Source of the DNA: Planctomycetota bacterium
GTDB taxonomy: Bacteria > Planctomycetota > Brocadiia > Brocadiales > Brocadiaceae
Assembly (NCBI GenBank): GCA_030837315.1
Contig: JAUPKS010000229.1
Span: forward strand, 1 to 32,716
Reading direction: 5' to 3'
DNA length: 32,716 nucleotides
The notes beneath the pieces are model-generated. The model did no database searches. It had not been told where the DNA came from and saw only the letters and a list, made by a program, of their open reading frames with translations. Every line of letters begins with the position of its first letter. Positions within the stretch are counted from its first letter, which is position 1. This document shows positions 1 through 7,540 of the stretch, one piece after another. The translations under genes and the position numbers were made by a program.

Positions 1-100
1 TCTTCACGTGCGTTCCCTGGATAAACCCAGCACTCGCTACCCCACCGCCAGCTATCACCGCACTCAATACCACTGCTCCTATCCATCCTCTTCCTTTCAT
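1..100 (-). CDS. Exported protein, N-terminal fragment (cut by window edge)
   Basis: An ATG at 98-100 on the minus strand opens a frame of 33 codons that runs off the left edge without a stop. The start is supported by a purine-rich ribosome binding site (GGAGGGAAGGAAG) just upstream. The peptide begins MKGRGWIGAVVLSAVIAGGG and continues VASAGFIQG: two basic residues, a hydrophobic core and a Val-Ala-Ser-Ala cleavage site, which is a classic Sec signal peptide. The mature part visible is too short to assign a family. It lies downstream of, and in the same direction as, the sigma-54-type regulator pair, separated by a 509-base gap. Exported, function unknown. Confidence 0.7.
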   Translation of the reverse strand, partial: MKGRGWIGAVVLSAVIAGGGVASAGFIQGTHVK

Positions 101-609
101 CGCTCTTCCTTCCCTCCTAATCTTCAACTTTTAGGAATATAGACCTGAAACATTTTAAAACTTCGCATTCATACCACACAACCTACAAAACTTCATGATT
201 ACAAATTCTCCCCAATCACCTCCTTTCACAGATAATCAATTATATAATTTTTTACAGCGTTAGGTTTTTACAACTAAACTAAATCAATTTTCCAGCGACA
301 ACCTTAACTAACACCTTCTAACCATCGTGCATCCCTTTACCGATAACGCCGATAACAATATCACAAATATTCTCTAACCGAAGATCAGCAACAACCATAC
401 CATTCTGTCTAAATTAAAAATTACACAGCGTAACTCCTTGCAAAAAGCACTATTATACAAATGACACCGGATAGAACTAACCAACACAAAAGACTATAAA
501 TGGTCAGCAAGAAATGGCTTTGTTTTTGAATATTAGTCGTATCTACTTAATAACAAAGATCATAGTAAGTGACTACTTATGGCCACGAAATGTTGTTCCA
601 TTGTCATGA
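101..609. other. Intergenic stretch, 509 bases, with possible minus-strand regulatory signals
   Basis: No convincing protein gene longer than about 30 codons lies here on either strand. On the minus strand, towards the truncated exported gene, there is a sigma-54-like site (387-402), a TATAAT hexamer (239-244) without a good -35, and a near-perfect Shine-Dalgarno sequence (AAAGGAGGTGAT, 215-226). About 18 bases after the latter comes a 13-codon frame with two cysteines (155-196, MKFCRLCGMNAKF). These may form a regulated leader for the exported gene, but none is proven. The region is clearly more AT-rich than the flanking genes. Confidence 0.5.
387..402 (-). promoter_or_regulatory. Possible sigma-54 (RpoN) promoter
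   Basis: Read on the minus strand the sequence is TGGTAT-GGTTG-TTGCT. It has the invariant GG and GC dinucleotides at the required 12-base step and a perfect TTGCT -12 element; the -24 element TGGTAT matches TGGCAC at four of six bases. It points away from the response regulator gene, towards the truncated exported protein, and would give a leader of roughly 275 bases. Its position beside a sigma-54 activator gene makes it more credible than a random match, but single sites of this quality do occur by chance. Confidence 0.35.
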
Positions 610-1998
610 TTATGAAGTTGATTTGTCAAACAATTGCAACTTTACCAGTCTATTGCGAAGTGTGGTTCGAGGAATGCCTAATATCTCTGCCATTTTGACT
701 TGGTTGCCATTTGTTTTTTGATGTGCCCATTGAATAAGTTTTTTTTCAACTTCCGTAAGTGCGTCTTGCAAGTTTATCGTTTGTCTGTTATATAAATCAA
801 TAGATAACAAGTCTTTGTGTATATCGACATTTTTCAAGTACTCTGGAAATGCTTCTAATGAAATACCCTTTGATTTAGAAAAAGCGATAGCGTGTTCAAT
901 GACATTTTCAAGCTCCCTGACATTTCCAGGCCAATTATATGCCATCAGCACATGCATTGCCTCTTGTGAGACATCCGGCAAAGCATCTTCGTATTGCGAT
1001 ACAAAATTCTTTAAAAAATAATTGACCAATAGGTGAATATCTTCCTTTCGTTCCCGTAATGGTGGAATACTAATTGGCACCACATTCAACCGGTAAAACA
1101 AATCCTCCCGAAAGTGCCCTTCTTTCACCCGTTCCAAAAGGTCTTTTTTCGTTGCACAGATAATTCTTACGTCCGCGCCGATGGTTTCTTCACCTCCGAC
1201 CCTTTCAAACGTCCTTTCCTGAAGTACACGCAGGAGTTTGACCTGCATATACAGCGGTATGTCGTCTACATCATCCAAAAAAATCGAACCACCGTCTGCC
1301 AATTCAAATCTTCCGCGTCTTGTCTTGATCGCACCTGTAAAGGCGCCCTTTTCATGCCCAAAGAGTTCGCTCTCCAATATTTCTCTGTTTAATGCAGCAC
1401 AACTGACCCTAATAAATGGCCCTGTTTTCCTGCTGCTATGGTAATGAATGGCACCCGCTATTTTTTCCTTTCCGGTACCACTTTCTCCCCGGATGAGAAC
1501 GGTTGTGTCTCTTTCTGAAACACCTTTGACAATTTCAAGCACTTTTTTCATAGCTTCACTGTTTCCAACAATGTTACAAAATTCAAACTCCGCCTGTATC
1601 TCACCTCTGAGACGATTTACTTCTGCAGTCGTATTTTTATAGTGTAAAGCCCTTTGAAGTTTGATAATCAACTCATCCGTAGAAAATGGCTTTGCAATAT
1701 AATCATATGCTCCTTCTTTGATTGCTGAAACAGCACTTTCTAGTGTCCCATAAGCCGTCATGATAACAACAATAATTTCCGTATTATACTTTTTAATTTC
1801 CCTGAGAATCTCCATTCCTCCCATGCCTGACAATCTTAAGTCCGTCACTACTGCGTCATATTCTTCAGTCTTAACCATTTTTAATCCATCGATAGCATTA
1901 TCCACCGATTTCACATGATACCCTTCCTTTTTCAACTGAGTTTCCAGGGATATTCTCATAAGTTTCTCGTCATCCACTATCAACACTTTACTGCCCAT
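610..1998 (-). CDS. NtrC-family sigma-54-dependent response regulator
   Basis: Cytoplasmic transcription activator of 462 residues with the full three-domain NtrC layout. The receiver domain (about 1-120) has the acidic pair D9/D10, phospho-acceptor D53, T81 and K103. The AAA+ domain (about 140-375) has Walker A GESGTGKE (171-178), the sigma-54 contact loop GAFTGA (218-223), the Walker B region FLDDVDD (240-246) and the arginine-rich PPLRER stretch. A Fis-type helix-turn-helix lies at about 430-452. The start ATG follows AGGAG at about the right distance. The gene lies 23 bases after the histidine kinase gene on the same strand, so the two are almost certainly co-transcribed and a cognate pair. 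One oddity: the second acidic residue of Walker B is Asp where most family members have Glu. The stimulus and target genes are unknown; the exported gene downstream is a candidate target. Confidence 0.93.
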   Translation of the reverse strand: MGSKVLIVDDEKLMRISLETQLKKEGYHVKSVDNAIDGLKMVKTEEYDAVVTDLRLSGMGGMEILREIKKYNTEIIVVIMTAYGTLESAVSAIKEGAYDYIAKPFSTDELIIKLQRALHYKNTTAEVNRLRGEIQAEFEFCNIVGNSEAMKKVLEIVKGVSERDTTVLIRGESGTGKEKIAGAIHYHSSRKTGPFIRVSCAALNREILESELFGHEKGAFTGAIKTRRGRFELADGGSIFLDDVDDIPLYMQVKLLRVLQERTFERVGGEETIGADVRIICATKKDLLERVKEGHFREDLFYRLNVVPISIPPLRERKEDIHLLVNYFLKNFVSQYEDALPDVSQEAMHVLMAYNWPGNVRELENVIEHAIAFSKSKGISLEAFPEYLKNVDIHKDLLSIDLYNRQTINLQDALTEVEKKLIQWAHQKTNGNQVKMAEILGIPRTTLRNRLVKLQLFDKSTS

Positions 1999-2021
1999 GC
2001 GTCACTCCTAAAAATTTTTGA

Positions 2022-4346
2022 TCACGTCGCTACGGTTACTTTTCTCACAGGCAAGCAAATATAAAATGTCGTTCCCTTACCTACCCTACTCTTCACCATG
2101 ATGTTTCCATTATGATCGTCTATAATTCTCTTACTAATTGCAAGTCCTAATCCGCTTCCCATCTCCTTCGTAGTAAAAAATGGATTAAATATTTTATTGA
2201 GAATCTCTTCAGGAATTCCTGATCCGGTGTCACTAATTACAACTTGTATACTCGAATGCTGGAAGTCACAATACCCAGTCTTTATTGTCAGATTGCCACC
2301 GCTTGACATGCTATCCAAGGCATTTACAATAATATTGATGATAACCTGCGATATGTTGTCTGCATCTCCATAGATTTCAGGCAAATCCGGAGACAAATTC
2401 TTTTCCAGGTGGATACCAAACTCCTTTATCCTATGATCCACAAAGCGTAATGAATTTTCTGTAATCTCATTTAAATTATGATTGCACATGTGGGTAGAAT
2501 ATGGCCTGGAAAATGCCATCAGCTGTTTTACAATAACCTCGATCCGTTTCAGTCCTTCCGACATCAAATCAAGAAACTCTAGATTTTGTGATACATTCCC
2601 GGCTTCCTTCTTCATCATTTTTACAAAATTCTGCAAACCTCCTAATGGATTATTCACCTCATGGGCCACACCTGCAGCTAATTCTCCCACTGCTGCCAAG
2701 CGTTCTGTCTGAATCAGCTGTAACTCCATCTTTTTCCTCTCGGTAATATCACGACAAATCCACTGAATCGTCTTTCGTTTTCCATATTCAATCACACTCG
2801 CACTAATACTCACGGGAGTAAGTCTTCCATCGACATGCTTGTAATCAATGTTATCCAGCATACCTGATCCTGTCTCGTTTATCGCGACCCACAATTCTTT
2901 TGTCTTTTCCCGATCATATTCCGGAACAATTTCCCATATCTTCTTTTCGTCTAATTCATCTTTTAAATATCCCGATAGCTCCTCGGCCTTTTTATTTAAA
3001 TCAATGATCTGCGCTGAATTAACATCCAGAGTAAAAATGGCGTCGTTAGCCAGATTAATAGATTCCCTATACTTTTCTTCAGATTCTCTCAGCTGTGCTG
3101 TACGCTCACGAATCCTTTGCTCAAGCCCCGCGTAAGATTCTTCTAATTTTTCAGCCATTTTATTAAATTCTGATGCAAGTACGCCCACTTCATCTTCTGA
3201 GTTAATGGGAATACGATGTCCAAGGTTTCCCCGCCCAATTGCATTTGCGCCTTGAACCAAACGAAGGATGGGATGCGTAATGCCGTGAGCTAAAACAAAA
3301 ACGATGACAACGATAATACATACACTTGCAATCGCCAGGGTAATTACCTGATTCTTTAATTCCATGATGGACTTAAAGGCCTCAGATGTGTCCTGTTTTA
3401 CCATTAACCCCCATTTCAACTGCGGTATATAACGAAAAGCCAAAAGGACTTCTACCCCTCTATGATCAAAAGTCTTTATGATGCCTTCTTCCGCCGCATC
3501 TAGCATAAAAGACTCTGGCGCCATTGATTTCGCAGGAATACTCATTCTTAATGCCGTATCCATAAGATGCCTTGTGTTGTTGAGAAATAGTAATCGATCC
3601 CCATCGCGACGCACTAACAAAGTCTCCCCCGTTTCCCCACTACCAGGCCATTGCTGCAGCAATGGACCTATAGCATTGTTGGTATTTACACGAATGGTGA
3701 CAATACCATTGACAACGTCTGTCTCCTCCATGGTAATCGGATCCGTTCTTTTCATGGTGCCAAACAGTGTCATTCCAATCCGTTTTGTGTATTCTGAATG
3801 GTGGATATCTTTAAACGGCATCCCGTTATTTCCCAAAACATCGAGATAATGCTTATAGTCCCCATCTATTAACCCAATATTTGATTCGGTGGTGGACATT
3901 ACAATCTCACCATTTTCTACATCCAAAATAGATATTTCATCACAGTAAATAAACTTTGCCTTGAGTTTGCCTAAATATTCTGAAAGTCTTTTATAATAAA
4001 CCTCAGCAATCTCCGATTCCTTCATTCTATCAATGGAACGGAATGCCTTTCTTAAGTAAAGCAAGTTAGAAAATGATACTTCCAAGGATTTGTTCGTTGA
4101 AAGGACACCTATGTCGACCAGCCTCTCCTGTAACCAGTTACTCAGTTGTGCCTTTTTTAATTCCGCAATCGAGGTCAGCTTTTCAATTACCCTCTCGTTT
4201 AACGCTTTCTTCCCTCGGTTATAAGATGTGCTACTTACTATGAGAATAGGAAGTGTTGTTATAAGGATGAAATAGCAAATGAGCTTAACCTTAATGCTTT
4301 TAAAAAAACGAACAAAACCTATCATTCTGCCGCTCTTGCTAGCCAT
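2022..4346 (-). CDS. Membrane sensor histidine kinase (Cache-like sensor, HAMP, PAS, HisKA, HATPase)
   Basis: A 774-residue inner-membrane sensor kinase. A transmembrane segment (about 20-40) precedes a large periplasmic region (about 45-330) resembling a Cache-type ligand sensor. A second transmembrane helix (about 335-354) leads into a HAMP linker (about 355-410), a PAS domain (about 422-535), the HisKA dimerisation helix with phospho-acceptor H562 in AHEVNNPLGG, and a HATPase domain with N-box (NIIVNALDS, 671-679), G1 DTGSG (706-710), NPFFTTK (721-727) and G2 GSGLGL (730-735). All residues for kinase activity are present. It should phosphorylate the NtrC-type regulator encoded immediately downstream. 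The start ATG at 4346 has no clear ribosome binding site; a second ATG at 4325 is possible. It is divergent from the PQQ-propeller gene across a 217-base gap. The ligand cannot be told from sequence. Confidence 0.93.
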   Translation of the reverse strand: MASKSGRMIGFVRFFKSIKVKLICYFILITTLPILIVSSTSYNRGKKALNERVIEKLTSIAELKKAQLSNWLQERLVDIGVLSTNKSLEVSFSNLLYLRKAFRSIDRMKESEIAEVYYKRLSEYLGKLKAKFIYCDEISILDVENGEIVMSTTESNIGLIDGDYKHYLDVLGNNGMPFKDIHHSEYTKRIGMTLFGTMKRTDPITMEETDVVNGIVTIRVNTNNAIGPLLQQWPGSGETGETLLVRRDGDRLLFLNNTRHLMDTALRMSIPAKSMAPESFMLDAAEEGIIKTFDHRGVEVLLAFRYIPQLKWGLMVKQDTSEAFKSIMELKNQVITLAIASVCIIVVIVFVLAHGITHPILRLVQGANAIGRGNLGHRIPINSEDEVGVLASEFNKMAEKLEESYAGLEQRIRERTAQLRESEEKYRESINLANDAIFTLDVNSAQIIDLNKKAEELSGYLKDELDEKKIWEIVPEYDREKTKELWVAINETGSGMLDNIDYKHVDGRLTPVSISASVIEYGKRKTIQWICRDITERKKMELQLIQTERLAAVGELAAGVAHEVNNPLGGLQNFVKMMKKEAGNVSQNLEFLDLMSEGLKRIEVIVKQLMAFSRPYSTHMCNHNLNEITENSLRFVDHRIKEFGIHLEKNLSPDLPEIYGDADNISQVIINIIVNALDSMSSGGNLTIKTGYCDFQHSSIQVVISDTGSGIPEEILNKIFNPFFTTKEMGSGLGLAISKRIIDDHNGNIMVKSRVGKGTTFYICLPVRKVTVAT

Positions 4347-4422
4347 TTTTAAATACCGTTCAGAAATTTATCGAATTCTTATCCAAATCATCCATTAACA
4401 CCCGGCACAAAACGTTCTTTTA

Positions 4423-4454
4423 TTGACTTATTATAGTATTTGTTTTACTATAAT
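4423..4454 (+). promoter_or_regulatory. Promoter with overlapping palindrome upstream of the PQQ-propeller gene
   Basis: TTGACT (4423-4428) is followed after 17 bases by TACTAT (4446-4451); a perfect TATAAT also starts at 4449, at a longer 20-base spacing. Over the spacer and -10 lies a perfect 9-base inverted repeat, ATTATAGTA-TTTGTTT-TACTATAAT (4430-4454). Its symmetry places a -10-like hexamer on each strand, so it could serve both the propeller gene and the divergent kinase gene. The position suits an operator where a dimeric regulator would block RNA polymerase. The regulator is unknown. Confidence 0.5.
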
Positions 4455-4563
4455 TGCATCGTTTTACTCTGAAAAAGATTTTTTTGTAATACGTTCAAGC
4501 ATGATTACAATTGCGCTTTATGGTAGTGAATTAATTCTGTAATATACCTTGCGGAGGAAAATA

Positions 4564-5733
4564 ATGCAAGTACCGTCTCGTGCTCGTTTAACCACATTGC
4601 TTTTTTTTATTATACTTTTAATTCTCCCTCATTTCAAACCCACACAGGCAGATGACAACGAAAGTCCCTGGCAAATGTTCAGAGGAGATATCCAGCATAC
4701 AGGCCAAAGCGCTTACAAAGGCGCACAAACTAATACGTTAAAATGGTCGTTTAAAATAGACACCCGCATTACATCCTCTCCATCCATTGCATCCGATGGC
4801 ACTATCTATTTTGGTTCTATTGATGGCAGACTCTATGCTGTTAACCCGGACGGCACCTCCAAATGGACATTTCAAGCAGGCGATGAGATAACAGCCTCCC
4901 CGGCAATTGGGAAAGATGGCACAATTTATATTGGCTCCCGAGACAAAAAGATGTATGCAATCACACCCGAAGGGAAGCCTAAATGGACATACCAGGTGGG
5001 TGGTATTATCCTTTCCTCAGCTGCGGTTACCGACGACACCCTTTACTTTGGTTCGGACGATAATAATCTTTATGCCCTTACCACTGATGGTAAATTAAAA
5101 TGGAACTACACGGCTAAGAGCAATATAACTGCTTCCCCGGCAATCTGGACGGATGGAAGCATCTACCTTTTTGAAATAAGTGGGGCACTCCATGCACTTT
5201 CTCCTGATGGACTTGAAAAATGGATGAAACGGGTTGGCACAGGCGTTTACGACTCCTATTCTTCTCCATCATTAGGGTCTGACGGGACTATTTATGTAGG
5301 AACAGATAGCGGAAGGCTCGTTGCCATTAAACCCGACGGAAATGTAAAATGGTATGTCAATACCGGAAAGGCTGTCCATTGTAGCCCTGCGGTTACAAGA
5401 GATGGAACCATTGTCTTCGGTTCATATAATGGTTTTATATACGCCGTCCTTCCGGATTGCAAACTCAAATGGAGTTTTAAAGCAAACAGCTGGGTGGAAT
5501 CTTCTCCCGCCATTGATGCAGAAGGAAGCATTTATATCGGCTCAAGCGATGGGAAACTATACGCTATCAACACCAACGGCACGCTGAAGTGGTCATTTCA
5601 GACGAAAGGCGCCATCGAATCATCTCCAGCAATAGGTCCCGATGGCACGATATACATCGGATCAGATGACAACCACCTGTACGCCATAGGTGGTTCCGCA
5701 CAGACGTCTTCGGTACCCATGTTTGAAAAATAA
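4564..5733 (+). CDS. Exported eight-blade PQQ-like beta-propeller protein
   Basis: The start is the ATG at 4564, placed just after the ribosome binding site GCGGAGG; the upstream in-frame TTG at 4549 would overlap that site. The 389-residue product has a signal peptide (hydrophobic core about 10-22, likely cleavage after PTQA near residue 29). It then has the WQMFRGDIQHTG opening typical of PQQ-like propellers and eight tandem repeats of about 40 residues with the pattern SSPAI-DGTIYIGS-DGKLYAI-DGTLKW. Eight blades would close a propeller on their own. There are no heme-binding or obvious catalytic motifs, so a structural, scaffolding or binding role in the periplasm is as likely as a quinoprotein enzyme; the short repeats match the PQQ-like family rather than true alcohol dehydrogenases. 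It is transcribed away from the sensor kinase. Fold confident, function unknown. Confidence 0.88.
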   Translation: MQVPSRARLTTLLFFIILLILPHFKPTQADDNESPWQMFRGDIQHTGQSAYKGAQTNTLKWSFKIDTRITSSPSIASDGTIYFGSIDGRLYAVNPDGTSKWTFQAGDEITASPAIGKDGTIYIGSRDKKMYAITPEGKPKWTYQVGGIILSSAAVTDDTLYFGSDDNNLYALTTDGKLKWNYTAKSNITASPAIWTDGSIYLFEISGALHALSPDGLEKWMKRVGTGVYDSYSSPSLGSDGTIYVGTDSGRLVAIKPDGNVKWYVNTGKAVHCSPAVTRDGTIVFGSYNGFIYAVLPDCKLKWSFKANSWVESSPAIDAEGSIYIGSSDGKLYAINTNGTLKWSFQTKGAIESSPAIGPDGTIYIGSDDNHLYAIGGSAQTSSVPMFEK

Positions 5734-5824
5734 CATTCCCTATTTTCTTCAAGACTACCTTGCGAAATTCCCATATCGAAGTATCTCGCGACGATAACAG
5801 AGTTTTCCTGTTCATTTTTTACAT

Positions 5825-5853
5825 TTCATATTCATGGCTTTTTATGTTATACT
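5825..5853 (+). promoter_or_regulatory. Weak candidate promoter for the radical SAM gene
   Basis: TTCATA (5825-5830) and TATACT (5848-5853) are separated by 17 bases and lie about 150 bases before the radical SAM start. Each hexamer is an imperfect match to the housekeeping consensus. I see no terminator between this site and the propeller gene, so read-through from upstream is also possible. Confidence 0.3.
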
Positions 5854-6010
5854 AACTTAGTTTTATACATTTTACAGAAAAGATCATTGAACCGCGTAAC
5901 ACATATTTTCCCTGCATTTTTTGAATAGCGGCAACAAACTTTGATGAATTATGCAGAGGAAAATTTTTTCTTACTTCTCACACCTATATGAGGATATTTA
6001 AGGAAACAGC

Positions 6011-7489
6011 ATGAACATACTATTGATATACCCTGAGTTCCCGGATACATTTTGGAGTTTCAAACACGCACTTAAATTCGTGCGTAAAAAGGCCGCCTTT
6101 CCACCGCTAGGGCTGCTGACAGTTGCCGCTATGCTACCGACAGAGTGGACAAAGCGCTTAGTTGACGTCAATGTGACAAGTCTCACGGACGAAGTTCTGG
6201 CATGGGCTGATTATGCGTTTATCAGCAGCATGGTTGTACAAAGAACGTCGGCTCAGCAGATCATTAAGCGTTGCAAGGAACTTGGCGTCAAAGTGGTTGC
6301 CGGAGGGCCTTTATTCACGAGTGAACATGAACAATTTGAAAATGTCGATCATTTTGTGCTCAATGAAGCAGAGCTAACCCTGCCACCCTTTTTAGAAGAC
6401 CTGAATAATAATTGCGCCAAGCGAGTATATAGCACAGCTCATTTTGCTGACATTCAAAAGACTCCAGCGCCTCTTTGGGAATTAGCTGATCTGAGACAAT
6501 ACGCCTCAATGAGCATACAGTACACCCGTGGTTGTCCATACCACTGCGAGTTCTGTAACGTAACGTCATTATTTGGACGAAATCCACGTACCAAAACTCC
6601 CGAACAAATTGTTGCCGAGTTGGACAGTTTCTATCGTATGGGATGGCGTGGATCCGTATTCTTCGTAGATGACAATCTCATCGGGAACAAAAAAAGCCTT
6701 AAGAACCAATTGTTGCCTGCTTTAATCAAGTGGCAGAGAGAACATGTGCCGATACCGTTTAACACTGAGGTCTCTATCAATGTGGCCGACGATGAATCCC
6801 TGATGCAAATGATGTCTGAAGCAGGCTTTAACACAGTTTTTGTCGGGATCGAGACTCCGGATACGGAGGGCCTGGCAGAATGTAACAAAAAACAGAACAA
6901 AAACCGTAACTTAGTTGAAGACGTGCGGCGTATTCAGCGAGCCGGACTGCAAGTACAAGCAGGCTTTATCGTAGGCTTTGATACTGATACGAAATCTATC
7001 TTTCAACGGCAAATTGATTTTATACAGAAAAGCGGGATTGTGTCGGCGATGGTTGGCATGCTTCAGGCGCCGAGAGGGACAAGGCTTTACGACCGTCTAA
7101 AGAAAGAGGGACGTTTGCTTGGGCAGATGTCGGGGGACAATTTAGACGGCACAACGAACATTATCCCTATCATGGACATCGATACATTCCGGGAAGGGTA
7201 TAAAAAAATATTGAGACACATTTATTCCCCAGAAAACTATTATCGGCGCATAAAAACCTTCTTCAGGGAATATAAAGCGCCAAAGATTAATGCTCAATTT
7301 ACATTCAATGATATCCTGGCGTTATTTCGTGCCATCTACCACCTCGGTATTCTTGGCAATGAACGCGTCCAGTTTTGGAAACTCTTGCTATGGACGTGCT
7401 TGCATCGTCGCGAATTATTACCGCTGTCTGTTACCCTTGCAGTTTACGGATACCATTTCCGTAAAGTCAGCAAATTACATGTCCTTTAA
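6011..7489 (+). CDS. B12-binding radical SAM protein (DUF4070 type)
   Basis: A 492-residue cytoplasmic enzyme. The N-terminal third (about 1-145) is a cobalamin-binding-like Rossmann domain, opening MNILLIYPEFPDTFWSFK and followed by PPLGLLTVAA. The radical SAM core (about 165-340) carries the 4Fe-4S/SAM motif C175-x3-C179-x2-C182 in RGCPYHCEFC. The C-terminal part (about 345-490) looks like the DUF4070 extension found in this group. Relatives include class B radical SAM enzymes such as the hopanoid C-2 methylase HpnP, but this N-terminus matches the broader uncharacterised group rather than HpnP itself, so I do not assign a substrate. AAGGAAA just before the ATG supports the start. It stands alone between the propeller gene and the convergent glycosylase gene, so context gives no pathway. 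Methylation of a non-nucleophilic carbon on a lipid or small molecule is the likely chemistry. Confidence 0.85.
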   Translation: MNILLIYPEFPDTFWSFKHALKFVRKKAAFPPLGLLTVAAMLPTEWTKRLVDVNVTSLTDEVLAWADYAFISSMVVQRTSAQQIIKRCKELGVKVVAGGPLFTSEHEQFENVDHFVLNEAELTLPPFLEDLNNNCAKRVYSTAHFADIQKTPAPLWELADLRQYASMSIQYTRGCPYHCEFCNVTSLFGRNPRTKTPEQIVAELDSFYRMGWRGSVFFVDDNLIGNKKSLKNQLLPALIKWQREHVPIPFNTEVSINVADDESLMQMMSEAGFNTVFVGIETPDTEGLAECNKKQNKNRNLVEDVRRIQRAGLQVQAGFIVGFDTDTKSIFQRQIDFIQKSGIVSAMVGMLQAPRGTRLYDRLKKEGRLLGQMSGDNLDGTTNIIPIMDIDTFREGYKKILRHIYSPENYYRRIKTFFREYKAPKINAQFTFNDILALFRAIYHLGILGNERVQFWKLLLWTCLHRRELLPLSVTLAVYGYHFRKVSKLHVL

Positions 7490-7540
7490 TTCCAAAACGC
7501 GCAAGGATTCGATGAGTGAGTTTTAGGGGATTCTAAAAAT

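Noticed and set aside
214-226. AATCACCTCCTTT resembles the 3' end of 16S rRNA on the plus strand
   Set aside because: Nothing upstream resembles rRNA; it is simply the complement of a strong ribosome binding site on the minus strand.
514-609. 31-codon plus-strand frame in the left intergenic region
   Set aside because: No ribosome binding site, no promoter, and it runs convergently into the regulator gene; composition looks random.
4403-4418. Sigma-54-like sequence CGGCAC-AAAAC-GTTCT upstream of the propeller gene
   Set aside because: The -24 part is good but the invariant GC of the -12 element is TC, so it fails the basic rule for this promoter class.
6011-7489. Assigning the radical SAM protein as HpnP
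   Set aside because: The domain layout is shared, but the N-terminal sequence fits the wider uncharacterised group and there are no hopanoid genes nearby.
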